Shown here piece by piece: positions 1-8,424 of a stretch of 53,192 bases of DNA. A program made the translations under genes and the position numbers. The notes under the pieces are model-generated. The model made no database searches. It saw only the letters and a list, made by a program, of their open reading frames with translations, and was not told where the DNA came from. The DNA is from JAAYBG01 sp964411675 (GTDB taxonomy: Bacteria; Bacillota_I; Bacilli_A; ML615J-28; CAG-698). Each line of letters starts with the position of its first letter. Position 1 is the stretch's first letter. The DNA is taken from assembly GCA_964411675.1 (NCBI GenBank), contig CAYPLR010000006.1, positions 1 to 53,192 on the forward strand. The letters run 5' to 3'.

Positions 1-33
1 CAGTTCACTTTTGAGCCAGTTTTTTATTTTTCT

Positions 34-762
34 TTAATAATACACTTTATATAAGTATAGACCATTCGCTGGTGCTATCTTAGGTGCAAATACCCTGTTT
101 TTTTGCTCTGTAATTGTTTTTAGTTGTTCTAAAGAGTATTTACCTCTTGCTGCTTCTAACCACATAGCAACCAAAATTCTTACCATGTTATGAAGAAAAC
201 CTGAACCTACAATTTTGATTGTTAAAAGATCAAAATCCCAAATAAAATCAATAGAGTATATTTCTCTAACTGTATTTTCTTTGTCCTTGTTTTTGGTATA
301 GGAGCGAAAATCATGCTCCCCAATATATAACTTTGCTGCTTCTTCCATCAACAAACGATCCACATTTTTATAACGGCAATAATAGCGATAATTCCTAAGT
401 AAGGGATTATACTCACCAAAGTCGATGATGTAATGGTATTCTTTTTTAATAGCACCCCTTCGAGCGTGAAAATTCTCATCAACCTTTTCAACACTTTGAA
501 TATAAATATCTTTTGAAATACGAGAATTAATTGCATTCTGCATATTCCAATTTCCCATCTCTATTTCTGAGTCGAAATGAAATACTTGACCAATTGCATG
601 AACTCCAGTATCTGTTCTTCCTGAGCAGTGGATAGCAATTGGTTTTTTCATAATTTTAAATAAAACATCTTCAATCTCTTTTTGAACAGTACGCAAATCC
701 TGTTGTGCTTGAAAGCCATGGAAATTAGTACCATCATAGCTAACAATACATTTATAACGCAT
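34..762 (-). CDS. truA: tRNA pseudouridine(38-40) synthase TruA
   Basis: Predicted enzyme that isomerises uridines 38-40 in the tRNA anticodon arm. The 242-residue protein has the normal family length. It carries the signature GRTDTGVHA at residues 48-56, with Asp51 as the expected catalytic residue. It is the last gene of the NusG_II-ecfA1-ecfA2-ecfT-truA operon; its start overlaps the end of ecfT by 11 bases, indicating translational coupling. ECF genes next to truA are a common arrangement in Firmicutes. The stop codon lies at the left edge of the window, so the usual rplM/rpsI followers cannot be seen. Confidence 0.96.
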   Translation of the reverse strand: MRYKCIVSYDGTNFHGFQAQQDLRTVQKEIEDVLFKIMKKPIAIHCSGRTDTGVHAIGQVFHFDSEIEMGNWNMQNAINSRISKDIYIQSVEKVDENFHARRGAIKKEYHYIIDFGEYNPLLRNYRYYCRYKNVDRLLMEEAAKLYIGEHDFRSYTKNKDKENTVREIYSIDFIWDFDLLTIKIVGSGFLHNMVRILVAMWLEAARGKYSLEQLKTITEQKNRVFAPKIAPANGLYLYKVYY

Positions 763-1729
763 AAAATATCCTCAAATAAATAGTTCCAACCAATAGGATT
801 AAACAAAATCCAAGCGTAATGTAATCACTGGTTCGATATTTCAACAAGTTAATACTAGTTCTTGGTGCATCAGGAATAAATCCTCTTGCTTCCATCGCAT
901 CGGCCAAGTCATAAGCTCTTTTATAAGCAATGACAAACATTGGCACCAATAAAGAAATGATTTGCATTACTTTAGCTCCAATTTTCCCTTCTTTAAAATC
1001 AACCCCTCTTGATGCTTGTGCTTTTAAGATTTTTTCTGCTTCATTGATTAGGGTAGGAATAAAACGAAGGGCAATTGAAATCATCATGGTTAATGTTGAA
1101 ACCTTAACTCCGATATATTTTAATGGCTTTAAAAGTACTTCTAATCCATTATTTAAATCCGTCGGTTTTGTTGTTAACGTTAATAGAGAAGAAATAAATA
1201 GCAATGCAATGATTCGTAGTAAAATATATAACGACATCATTAATCCTGAATCAAAAATACGAACTTGATAAGTAAATAGCGAATATGAAAAATCCAATTT
1301 AGTTTGGATATAAAAACTAATGAATAAAATGATACCGAATAATAGAACTCTAAAACTTCTAATGATTCTTCGAGAAAGAAAATAAAGGATAAATAAAAGA
1401 ATAATCACAAGTGCATTAACAATCGTCATATTGAAAGAAAATAAAGCTAATTGCTCCCCGTCTTTTCTCAGTAGTAGTTGGAAGAAAAAGGTAAATAATA
1501 GAATAAATGAGACCATTTTCAAACTATTCAAGAATTTGACTAAAGGAATCTTACTTGTCGCAATCACAATCAAAGCTAGCCCTAAAATCCCACCTAACAA
1601 ATAAATATTCTTAATCACAAATAAAGCAATCATATATATAAAGATACCAACTAATTTAGTTCGAGGGTCAAGTCGATGAACCCAAGAATCAACATGATAG
1701 TACTGACCAAAAACAATTTTTTCATTCAT
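752..1729 (-). CDS. ecfT: ECF transporter transmembrane subunit EcfT
   Basis: Membrane scaffold of an energy-coupling factor transporter; it links the two ATPases to exchangeable vitamin-binding S components. It is hydrophobic with many membrane segments and two Ala-Arg-Gly-type coupling motifs (ASRG near residue 240 and EARG near residue 285), which contact the ATPases. The ATG at 1729 is preferred over an in-frame GTG at 1738 because AGGTGA lies five bases upstream. It overlaps the ecfA2 stop by eight bases. At 325 residues it is longer than the usual roughly 265; the extra length looks like additional membrane segments in the middle. The vitamin served cannot be told, since no S component is present here. 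Confidence 0.92.
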   Translation of the reverse strand: MNEKIVFGQYYHVDSWVHRLDPRTKLVGIFIYMIALFVIKNIYLLGGILGLALIVIATSKIPLVKFLNSLKMVSFILLFTFFFQLLLRKDGEQLALFSFNMTIVNALVIILLFILYFLSRRIIRSFRVLLFGIILFISFYIQTKLDFSYSLFTYQVRIFDSGLMMSLYILLRIIALLFISSLLTLTTKPTDLNNGLEVLLKPLKYIGVKVSTLTMMISIALRFIPTLINEAEKILKAQASRGVDFKEGKIGAKVMQIISLLVPMFVIAYKRAYDLADAMEARGFIPDAPRTSINLLKYRTSDYITLGFCLILLVGTIYLRIFYAL

Positions 1730-2594
1730 GATTATCACCTAAAACACGAGATAGTTCTTGATAAGCTTCCTCAATGCTATATTGATGAATATCGATATCT
1801 AAACTCAATTTTTCTTTTAGCGAGCGCATCAATTTCATTAACTCAGGATAATCAAGATTATGATTGATTACAAACTCATCATTTTTAAATAGTGATTTCA
1901 TATCACCATCATAAACAATTTCAGCATTATCCAAAACAATGACTCGCTTTGCTACTTGACTAACTACTTCCATGTCGTGAGTAATAATGATAATTGTTTT
2001 ATGTTCTTCTTCATTAATCTGTTTTAATAATTTTAATAATTCACTTTTCCCAAATGGATCTAAGCCAACTGTCGGTTCATCAAGAATTAAAATATCTGGA
2101 TTACTGGCAAGAATTCCAGCAATTGCCACCTTACGCATTTGTCCACCAGAAATAGCAAATGGACTTTTTTCTAAAATATCATCATTTAATCCTACTAATC
2201 GTGCGGTGTCGAGCGCTTTTTTCGTCGCTTCTTCTGCTGGTATTCCGAAGTTTTTCGGGCCGAAAGTAATATCTTTTAACGATGTTTCTTCAAAGAGTTG
2301 ATATTCAGGAAATTGAAAAACAAGTCCAACTTGTTTCCTAATTGGTTTTAATTTCACTTTTGCATGGTGATGGATAGTTGTTCCTAATATGTCTATTTCT
2401 CCTAAGGAAGGAACCAAAAGGGCATTCATTAATTGAACCAATGTGCTTTTTCCACTACCCGTATGTCCAACAATAGCGATGAATTCGTCTTTTTCTGCAA
2501 TCTCTAAATTAACATCACGAATTGCAAATTTTACTTTTTTATTTTTCTTCAAAGTTGAATAGGAATAGCTTACTTCTCGAAAGTTAATTGCCAT
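1722..2594 (-). CDS. ecfA2: ECF transporter ATPase EcfA2
   Basis: Second ATP-binding subunit of the group II energy-coupling factor module. The 290-residue protein shows Walker A GHTGSGKST (residues 43-51), the Q-loop FQFPEYQLF, signature SGGQMRKVAIAG and Walker B ILILDEP. The C-terminal extension after the ATPase core is typical of EcfA. Its start overlaps ecfA1 by 25 bases and its TGA stop overlaps ecfT by eight bases, so the ECF subunits are translationally coupled. The TGA stop is direct evidence against Mycoplasma-type recoding. Confidence 0.95.
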   Translation of the reverse strand: MAINFREVSYSYSTLKKNKKVKFAIRDVNLEIAEKDEFIAIVGHTGSGKSTLVQLMNALLVPSLGEIDILGTTIHHHAKVKLKPIRKQVGLVFQFPEYQLFEETSLKDITFGPKNFGIPAEEATKKALDTARLVGLNDDILEKSPFAISGGQMRKVAIAGILASNPDILILDEPTVGLDPFGKSELLKLLKQINEEEHKTIIIITHDMEVVSQVAKRVIVLDNAEIVYDGDMKSLFKNDEFVINHNLDYPELMKLMRSLKEKLSLDIDIHQYSIEEAYQELSRVLGDNHE

Positions 2595-3379
2595 AACATT
2601 TCCTCGATTTCTGCTTGATTTTTTAATCCTTTTTCACTATTTATTTTCTTAATTAATTTCATGCTCGTTAAGATATCTAAATTAGAATTGATTAAAATTT
2701 CTTTTTGTTTGAAAACATTGATTGGGGTATCATTTAATACAATTTCTCCATCGTTCATCACAATCACTCGATCAGCAAATAGGGCCTCCTGTAAATTATG
2801 GGTAATAGATATGACTGTTTTATACCCCTTCAATTGATTGATCATTGCTGTTACTTCACGAACTCCCTTAGGATCAAGCATAGAAGTTGCTTCATCAAAA
2901 ATAATCACTTCAGGATGGCACGCTAAAACACCAGCAATAGCAACTCGCTGTTTCTCTCCACCTGATAGATTTTCTGGATTATATTCTAAGAAATTGCTCA
3001 TGTTTGTTAGCTCAGCATATTTTTCAATCCTATCCAACATTTCTTCTCGTTCAATTTGTCGATTTTCCAAGCCAAAAGCAATATCATCTTTTACTGTTAC
3101 TCCAACAAACTGATTATCTGGATTTTGAAACACGATTCCAACATTATGTCGCACTTCATCAATTGTTTTTTCGTTAATCAATATTCCATTCACATAGATT
3201 TCGCCACTTTTAGCGACAAGTAATCCCACGATTAATTTTGCTAATGTTGATTTTCCACTGCCGTTATGCCCTAAAATACAAACAAATTCTCCTTTTTCAA
3301 TGGATAAAGAAACGTTTTTTATCGCGACATCTTTTTTTGTATATTGAAAGTTTAAATTTTTTATTTCAATTATTTTCAT
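2570..3379 (-). CDS. ecfA1: ECF transporter ATPase EcfA1
   Basis: First ATP-binding subunit of the energy-coupling factor transporter, expected to form a heterodimer with EcfA2 and power vitamin uptake. The 269-residue protein shows Walker A GHNGSGKST (37-45), Q-loop FQNPDNQFVG, signature LSGGEKQRVAIAG and Walker B IIFDEATSMLDP. It starts nine bases after the NusG_II gene, in one operon. In most Firmicutes ecfA1 directly follows rplQ; here about 3 kb with an ABC transporter, a small gene and the NusG_II gene lie between them. Confidence 0.95.
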   Translation of the reverse strand: MKIIEIKNLNFQYTKKDVAIKNVSLSIEKGEFVCILGHNGSGKSTLAKLIVGLLVAKSGEIYVNGILINEKTIDEVRHNVGIVFQNPDNQFVGVTVKDDIAFGLENRQIEREEMLDRIEKYAELTNMSNFLEYNPENLSGGEKQRVAIAGVLACHPEVIIFDEATSMLDPKGVREVTAMINQLKGYKTVISITHNLQEALFADRVIVMNDGEIVLNDTPINVFKQKEILINSNLDILTSMKLIKKINSEKGLKNQAEIEEMLWQLTFEK

Positions 3380-3388
3380 ATTTAACTC

Positions 3389-3811
3389 CTAAGATATAAT
3401 TTCTATATCTCTACTAACCACTTTCACAATAATCCCATTTGTACAAACGATTGGGGTATGAAATAAAGGATTCATTTGCATACGCATACAATCATGATTC
3501 TTACAACTAGCATCGACCATTCTAATTTCCTCGTTTGTAATCGATATGGTATTGTAAAAAGGTTCTTTAAAGACATAATCATAAATATTACTTTGATCAT
3601 CTACAGTAACGATTACTTTGTTATCTTCACCAACCACAAAAACAGTAATTTCTGTTTCTTTGTTTAGAGGCATTTCATAGATTACTTCATTTTGATATAA
3701 AATTTGAATATCTACTTCATCTCCTAGGTTTTTACTGGCGATGTAGATGATATAAAATGATATAGATAAGATGGCAACAATAGTAATTATTAGATAATCG
3801 AGCTTTTTCAT
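3389..3811 (-). CDS. NusG domain II-like membrane-anchored protein
   Basis: A 140-residue protein with one N-terminal membrane segment (about residues 6-24) followed by an extracytoplasmic beta-rich domain. The C-terminal part, with CKNHDC, CTNGIIVKV and the intervening spacing, matches the NusG_II (PF07009) pattern seen in many anaerobic Firmicutes. Its function is unknown. The ATG at 3811 is chosen over an upstream in-frame start because AGAGG sits at the right distance. It is the first gene of the ECF-truA operon, which suggests a link with ECF transport, but this is only context. A promoter with extended -10 lies directly upstream. Confidence 0.75.
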   Translation of the reverse strand: MKKLDYLIITIVAILSISFYIIYIASKNLGDEVDIQILYQNEVIYEMPLNKETEITVFVVGEDNKVIVTVDDQSNIYDYVFKEPFYNTISITNEEIRMVDASCKNHDCMRMQMNPLFHTPIVCTNGIIVKVVSRDIEIIS

Positions 3812-3832
3812 ACTAACCTCTACTAGCATTAT

Positions 3833-3861
3833 ATTTTACCATTTTTTTCACTTATTTGCAA
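3833..3861 (-). promoter_or_regulatory. Promoter of the NusG_II-ecf-truA operon
   Basis: Minus strand: -35 TTGCAA (3856-3861), 17-base spacer, -10 TAAAAT (3833-3838) preceded by TGG, an extended -10. A second TATAAT overlaps at 3828-3833. It lies about 20-50 bases before the start at 3811. Confidence 0.6.
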
Positions 3862-3894
3862 ATAATATGATAGCCATCTATTACGAATCAAATA

Positions 3895-3918
3895 AAAAAG
3901 TCCGACATCGGACTTTTT
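3895..3918. terminator. Bidirectional-looking intrinsic terminator
   Basis: A perfect 10-bp stem (AAAAAGTCCG with CGGACTTTTT) around a 4-base loop. In minus-strand RNA the stem is followed by a U-rich run, so it should end transcription coming from the ABC transporter and small gene (3917-6396). The stop codon of the small gene overlaps its edge. Confidence 0.85.
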
Positions 3919-4012
3919 ACTTTAGTAGGCTATATACAATACAAAACAATAAACCAAGAAAACAAAATAAAATATAATTAAGAATTCTTTTCTCTTCTTT
4001 TGTCTTTCCCAT
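3917..4012 (-). CDS. Putative 31-residue single-pass membrane protein
   Basis: A small gene that is easy to miss. ATG at 4012 has a textbook GGAGG five bases upstream. The peptide begins MGKTKEEKR, a positively charged cytoplasmic head, then has about 18 hydrophobic residues (ILFCFLGLLFCIVYSLL) and ends in Lys-stop. The stop is immediately at the terminator hairpin, so the gene fills the space between the ABC transporter stop (4075) and the terminator. It is likely cotranscribed with the transporter and could be a small accessory or regulatory subunit, but that is inferred only from position. I do not recognise a family. Confidence 0.55.
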   Translation of the reverse strand: MGKTKEEKRILNYILFCFLGLLFCIVYSLLK

Positions 4013-4074
4013 GATAGCCTCCATTATCTATTATACTTATATAACAAACAAGGAGGCTTTTTTTATTGGATTTT

Positions 4075-6396
4075 TTATTCGTTTCTTAAAGCATCGACAG
4101 GAGACTTATAACTAGCAATGATAGCTGGTACCATTCCTGCAATCATTGTAATAATAATACTACCAACCAGTAGTAAAACTAAGTACTCTGGCTTTGTTTG
4201 AACAATATCAAAGGTGGTAAGTCCCGTGGTTAAACTTGTATTTTGAGTAATGATATTCTTTACCAAATTATCAATTGGTTTTTCTAAGGCATATACACCA
4301 ATAATTCCTAAAATTCCTGCTGCAAATCCAATGATGGCTGTTTCTGCGTTAAATACTCGGGAAATGTCTTTTTTTCTTGCCCCAAGACTACGTAAAATAC
4401 CAATTTCTTTGGTTCTTTCCATGACAGATATATAAGTAATAACCGCAATCATAATCGATGATACTACCAAGGATATCGATGCAAAAATAATTAATACTTT
4501 TGTGAGTACTAGCACAAAGGTAGCAAATTCGTTGGTAATTCTACTTGTATAATCGGAGATGCTAATCTTCACATTGCTTTCTGGATTTTGATAAGCATTG
4601 ATATAATTAGTAATATTTCCCCGATCTGAAAATGTTGAAGTATAAATATATAAACGATTGATTTTCTTCATGCCATTTAGGTTGACCAAATTTGTTTCGT
4701 ATTGATATGTTTTTGTTTGAGTTGAGCTAATCCCGATAATATCTTCAAAAGGTAGCCCTGTAAAGACATTCATATTGATTCCATTTTCTATTTGCTCTTT
4801 AACAATCTCTGAATTTATCGAACGCTCATAGACTAGTTCTGATAATGCTTTGGTATAAAGTAGTCCTGATGAATAAAGATTTGATGTTGCCTGTGGTTCT
4901 ATTCTTAAAATTCCAACAACACTTAATGTTGTTTGAGCATTATGATACAAATCAGCATAATATGATTTTCCTTTTACATAATAACGATTATCTTGCTTTA
5001 CATAATAATCATCGTTATCTATCAATTTAAATTCTTTTCCAATAAAATCAGCAAACGTTAGAGATTCAATATTTTCATAACTCATCCCAAGATAATAAAG
5101 AAGCATGGCGCTGATGCAGTTATAACTATCTACCACCAAAGCAATTTCATTGGCATTTTGTGGGATTTTTCCTTCAAGGATGGTGTATTGCTCATCAACA
5201 AAATCTACATTTTCTGTCATTTCATAGAAGTAGGAATCCGTAACCTTTTGATAAGCCATTCCCTCTTGATATAATAAATTTAAACTAACAGAAGTTCCAT
5301 AATTGATTAGCGTGTACCAATCGCTTGGCATATCCTGTAAATAGGTAAAGAACTCATCTTCAATGGCATTATAGTGTTCATACTGTGTGTTACCACGAAC
5401 AACAGTAATAATATCTTCTTCTGGGAATTCTTTTAGTTTATTATAGATGGAAACTTCTGGTGATGTAATCACTGAACTTGAGACATTAATTGGATAGTCA
5501 CCAAGCGCTACTCGTTGCACATCATCAATATAATTCGTCATCCCATTAGATACTGATAGAACTAAACCAATCGCAACGATTCCAATGCAGCCGGCAATGG
5601 TTGTTAATAGTGTTCTAGCAATCTTTGCTTTTAAATTTAAGAAAGATAGCGATAATGCAGTGATAATAGGCATTGCGGTTTTGGCTTTTCTTGTTTTTTT
5701 CTCTTCGCTTTCTTTTATTTCAAAAGGATTGCTGTCACTAATGATATGCCCATCTTTTAAGTTGATAATTCTTGTTGCATATTGATGTGCAAACTCTTCA
5801 TTATGGGTTACCATTACTACTAGTCGTTCTGAGGAGATTTCTTTCAAAATATCTAAAATTTGTTTTGAAGTTACAGAATCAAGTGCTCCCGTTGGTTCAT
5901 CTGCTAGAATAATTTCAGGATTATTAACCAAAGCACGAGCAATAGCTACCCTTTGCATTTGTCCCCCACTTAATTGATTTGGTTTTTTATCTTTCTGATC
6001 TGTTAATCCCACTCGTTCTAATGCATCAGCAACTCGTGCTTTACTTTTTGTTTTTGATATTCCTGATAAAGTTAATGCCAATTCCACATTTTTCCATATC
6101 GAAAGATGTTGAATCAAATTAAAGCTTTGAAAAACAAAACCTATTTTATCGTTGCGATAATGATCCCATTGAGAATCTTTATATGTTTTTGTATCTTGAT
6201 TTTCAATGATAAAATTACCACTAGTACATTTGTCCAAACCCCCAATAATATTTAACAATGTTGTTTTTCCACAACCACTCGGGCCTAAAACGCAGACAAA
6301 TTCTTGCTTACGAAAATGAATTGTAATATTGTTTAAAGCTCTTATTGCTATATTCCCTACTTTATAATCTTTTATGATGTTTTCTAAATATAACAT
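4075..6396 (-). CDS. MacB-like ABC transporter, fused ATPase and FtsX-type permease
   Basis: A 773-residue fusion. Residues 1-235 form an ABC ATPase with Walker A GPSGCGKTT, Q-loop FQSFNLIQHL, signature LSGGQMQRVAIARAL and Walker B IILADEPTGALD, the LolD/MacB type. A membrane segment near residue 260 is followed by a large extracytoplasmic domain, then three C-terminal membrane segments and the FtsX-like motif RSLGARKKDI. Family members export peptides or lipoproteins or act in antibiotic resistance; the substrate here is unknown. The ATG at 6396 with GGAGG upstream is preferred over the ATG at 6420. It is flanked by its own promoter and followed by a tiny gene and terminator. No two-component genes of the BceRS type are adjacent. 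Confidence 0.88.
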   Translation of the reverse strand: MLYLENIIKDYKVGNIAIRALNNITIHFRKQEFVCVLGPSGCGKTTLLNIIGGLDKCTSGNFIIENQDTKTYKDSQWDHYRNDKIGFVFQSFNLIQHLSIWKNVELALTLSGISKTKSKARVADALERVGLTDQKDKKPNQLSGGQMQRVAIARALVNNPEIILADEPTGALDSVTSKQILDILKEISSERLVVMVTHNEEFAHQYATRIINLKDGHIISDSNPFEIKESEEKKTRKAKTAMPIITALSLSFLNLKAKIARTLLTTIAGCIGIVAIGLVLSVSNGMTNYIDDVQRVALGDYPINVSSSVITSPEVSIYNKLKEFPEEDIITVVRGNTQYEHYNAIEDEFFTYLQDMPSDWYTLINYGTSVSLNLLYQEGMAYQKVTDSYFYEMTENVDFVDEQYTILEGKIPQNANEIALVVDSYNCISAMLLYYLGMSYENIESLTFADFIGKEFKLIDNDDYYVKQDNRYYVKGKSYYADLYHNAQTTLSVVGILRIEPQATSNLYSSGLLYTKALSELVYERSINSEIVKEQIENGINMNVFTGLPFEDIIGISSTQTKTYQYETNLVNLNGMKKINRLYIYTSTFSDRGNITNYINAYQNPESNVKISISDYTSRITNEFATFVLVLTKVLIIFASISLVVSSIMIAVITYISVMERTKEIGILRSLGARKKDISRVFNAETAIIGFAAGILGIIGVYALEKPIDNLVKNIITQNTSLTTGLTTFDIVQTKPEYLVLLLVGSIIITMIAGMVPAIIASYKSPVDALRNE

Positions 6397-6443
6397 ATTG
6401 GCCTCCAAACAAGTGTTCATGATAATCTACCTTAACTTTTTTA

Positions 6444-6472
6444 ATTATATCTTAAAAATGCTTTTCTGTCGA
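6444..6472 (-). promoter_or_regulatory. Promoter of the MacB-like transporter
   Basis: Minus strand: -35 TCGACA (6467-6472), 17-base spacer, -10 TATAAT (6444-6449), close to the housekeeping consensus. It gives a leader of roughly 40 bases before the ATG at 6396. Confidence 0.75.
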
Positions 6473-6487
6473 TAATTATCTAACAAA

Positions 6488-6514
6488 AAGGCCATTGGAT
6501 TTTCCAATAGCCTT
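6488..6514 (-). terminator. Terminator of the ribosomal supercluster
   Basis: A 12-position stem with one internal mismatch and a 3-base loop, followed in minus-strand RNA by UUUUUG. It lies just after rplQ, the last gene of the S10-spc-alpha cluster. Confidence 0.8.
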
Positions 6515-6524
6515 GCTTTTATTT

Positions 6525-6887
6525 CTAAACGAATTCTATAAGTGCCATAGACGCAGAATCTCCCCGTCTAGGACCCGTCTTTAATACTCTTGTGTAGCCA
6601 CCTTTTCTGTCTTGATATTTTGGTGCGATTTCTGAAAATAGCTTTTGGACAGCAAATTCTTTTTCATTAGCCATTTCAAATCTAACAAGTTCAGCAGCTT
6701 GGCATCTAGCAGCTAAAGTTCCTTTTTTACCAAGAGTTACCATTCTATCGGCTAATCTTTGTAGTTCTTTAGCTTTTTGAAGAGTTGTTTCAATACGTTC
6801 ATTAATAATTAAATCAGTAATCAAATCTCTTAATAACGCTTTGCGTTGAGCTGAGTTACGACCTAATCTTCGATAACCTAATGACAT
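6525..6887 (-). CDS. rplQ: 50S ribosomal protein L17
   Basis: Large-subunit protein lining the peptide exit region. The 120-residue sequence starts MSLGYRRLGRNSAQRKALLR, the invariant L17 opening, and ends with the usual GDSASMALIEFV-like tail. It is the terminal gene of the ribosomal supercluster, 30 bases after rpoA and followed by an intrinsic terminator. In many Firmicutes the ECF genes come next; here a MacB-like transporter is inserted. Confidence 0.98.
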   Translation of the reverse strand: MSLGYRRLGRNSAQRKALLRDLITDLIINERIETTLQKAKELQRLADRMVTLGKKGTLAARCQAAELVRFEMANEKEFAVQKLFSEIAPKYQDRKGGYTRVLKTGPRRGDSASMALIEFV

Positions 6888-6917
6888 TATTTTAGTCCTC
6901 CCTTTGGTTTTTTTTGA

Positions 6918-7991
6918 CTAGAAAATATCATCATCAGATGAATCATCATCTTCTTTATCAATATCTTCATTGTCTAGATAACTAGTATCTGTATCATATG
7001 TACGACGTAAGTCTAAACCAATTTCACGAAGTTTTTGTACCACTTCTTTTAATGATTTGCGACCTAGATTTCTTACTCTCATCATTTCTTCTTCATTCTT
7101 TTGAGTAAGATCGCCAACGGTATTAATACCAGCACGTTTTAAGCAATTGTAAGAACGAACAGATAAATCAAGTTCTTCAATCTTCTTTTCAAATTTCTTA
7201 TTTGAAACTTTTTCTTCTCGTTCATACATGTATTGTTCTTGTATTACTATTTCATTCAAATGCGATACGACTTCGAAATGTTCTTGCAAGAATTTTGCAG
7301 CAAGTGAAATTGCATCTGCTGGTTTGATTGAATTGTTTGTCCAAACTTCCATTGTAAGCTTGTCGAAATCAACATCTTCATCAACCCTTGTTTTATCAGC
7401 AGTATATTTTACTTTTGTAACTGGAGTATAAATTGCATCAATTGCTATTCTTGTAGTAATTAGATTTCCGCTCTTGTCCTTACAGAAAACTTTATTTTCT
7501 TCAGCACTAACGTAACCAATTCCTCTTCTAGCATAGAAACGAGCTTTAAATTTCCCGCCCTTTTCTAATGTTGCAATTACTTGATTTGGATTAACAATTT
7601 TTATTTCACTGCTATGTTCCAAATCTCCTGCAGTAATAACTCTTTCGCCTTCCGCATCAATAGTTAGTTCATAAACTTCTTGAGCTTCTTGTGGCATTGC
7701 TTTAAATAACTTATCTTCATCAATTGAAATGACAATATTCTTTAAATTAAGAATTATTTCTGTTACATCTTCTAATACACCATTTAGTGCCATGAATTCA
7801 TGTGCAACCCCTTCAACATCCATAGCAACAATTGCCACCCCTGGCATAGATGATAGTAATACACGGCGAAGTGCATTACCTAACGTAATCCCATATCCCC
7901 TCTCTAACGGAGAAATTATGAATTTACTGTAATTTTCTGAATCACTTGATTCAACAGTAGTTTGAGGTTTAATAAATTCGAATTTTCTCAT
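6918..7991 (-). CDS. rpoA: RNA polymerase alpha subunit
   Basis: Alpha subunit of RNA polymerase. The N-terminal dimerisation/assembly domain (about residues 1-230, with GYGITLGNALRRVLLSS) is followed by a linker and the C-terminal DNA/activator-binding domain (about 270-330, with VRSYNCLKRAGI and RNLGRKSLKEV). At 357 residues it is about 40 longer than the roughly 314 of Bacillus subtilis. The excess is partly a very acidic C-terminal tail of mostly Asp, Glu and Ser ending DDDIF. It sits between rpsK and rplQ as expected. Confidence 0.98.
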   Translation of the reverse strand: MRKFEFIKPQTTVESSDSENYSKFIISPLERGYGITLGNALRRVLLSSMPGVAIVAMDVEGVAHEFMALNGVLEDVTEIILNLKNIVISIDEDKLFKAMPQEAQEVYELTIDAEGERVITAGDLEHSSEIKIVNPNQVIATLEKGGKFKARFYARRGIGYVSAEENKVFCKDKSGNLITTRIAIDAIYTPVTKVKYTADKTRVDEDVDFDKLTMEVWTNNSIKPADAISLAAKFLQEHFEVVSHLNEIVIQEQYMYEREEKVSNKKFEKKIEELDLSVRSYNCLKRAGINTVGDLTQKNEEEMMRVRNLGRKSLKEVVQKLREIGLDLRRTYDTDTSYLDNEDIDKEDDDSSDDDIF

Positions 7992-8027
7992 TCGGTCCTC
8001 CTTCTATTTTTGTTTAGTAGTATATCT

Positions 8028-8411
8028 CTATCCTCTAGGTTGTTTTGGAGGACGACAACCATTGTGTGGAATTGGAGTAACATCTTTAATTGATGTAATT
8101 TCAAGACCAGCAACTTGCAATGATCTAATAGCCGCCTCACGTCCTGGACCTGGGCCTTTAACAGAAACTTCAACTTTGATCATACCACTGTCTAAAGCTG
8201 CTTTAGCACAGGCTTCAGAAGCTTGAGATGCTGCGAAAGGAGTTGATTTCTTACTTCCTTTAAATCCTAGTGCACCAGCACTACTCCAAGCGATTGCATT
8301 TCCTACAGTATCAGTTATTGTAATAATTGTATTGTTGAAAGTAGAATGAATATGTGCCACTCCATTAGGAATATTCTTTTTAACTTTACGTTTACGAATT
8401 TTACGAGCCAT
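8028..8411 (-). CDS. rpsK: 30S ribosomal protein S11
   Basis: Platform protein of the small subunit that binds 16S rRNA near the Shine-Dalgarno helix. The 127-residue sequence has family blocks GVAHIHSTFNNTIITITD, KKSTPFAAS and the C-terminal THNGCRPPK-like block (here IPHNGCRPPKQPRG). It is located between rpsM and rpoA in the alpha operon. Confidence 0.98.
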   Translation of the reverse strand: MARKIRKRKVKKNIPNGVAHIHSTFNNTIITITDTVGNAIAWSSAGALGFKGSKKSTPFAASQASEACAKAALDSGMIKVEVSVKGPGPGREAAIRSLQVAGLEITSIKDVTPIPHNGCRPPKQPRG

Positions 8412-8424
8412 TATTCAATTCCTC

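Noticed and set aside
930..1268. Open frames on the plus strand opposite ecfT and similar antisense frames across the window
   Set aside because: They lie opposite well-conserved genes, lack ribosome sites and show no recognisable protein features.
4016..4065. Plus-strand intrinsic terminator formed by AGCCTCC/GGAGGCT and a T run
   Set aside because: No gene on the plus strand leads into it and the loop is about 29 bases; pairing on the minus-strand RNA over the small gene's ribosome site is a better reading.
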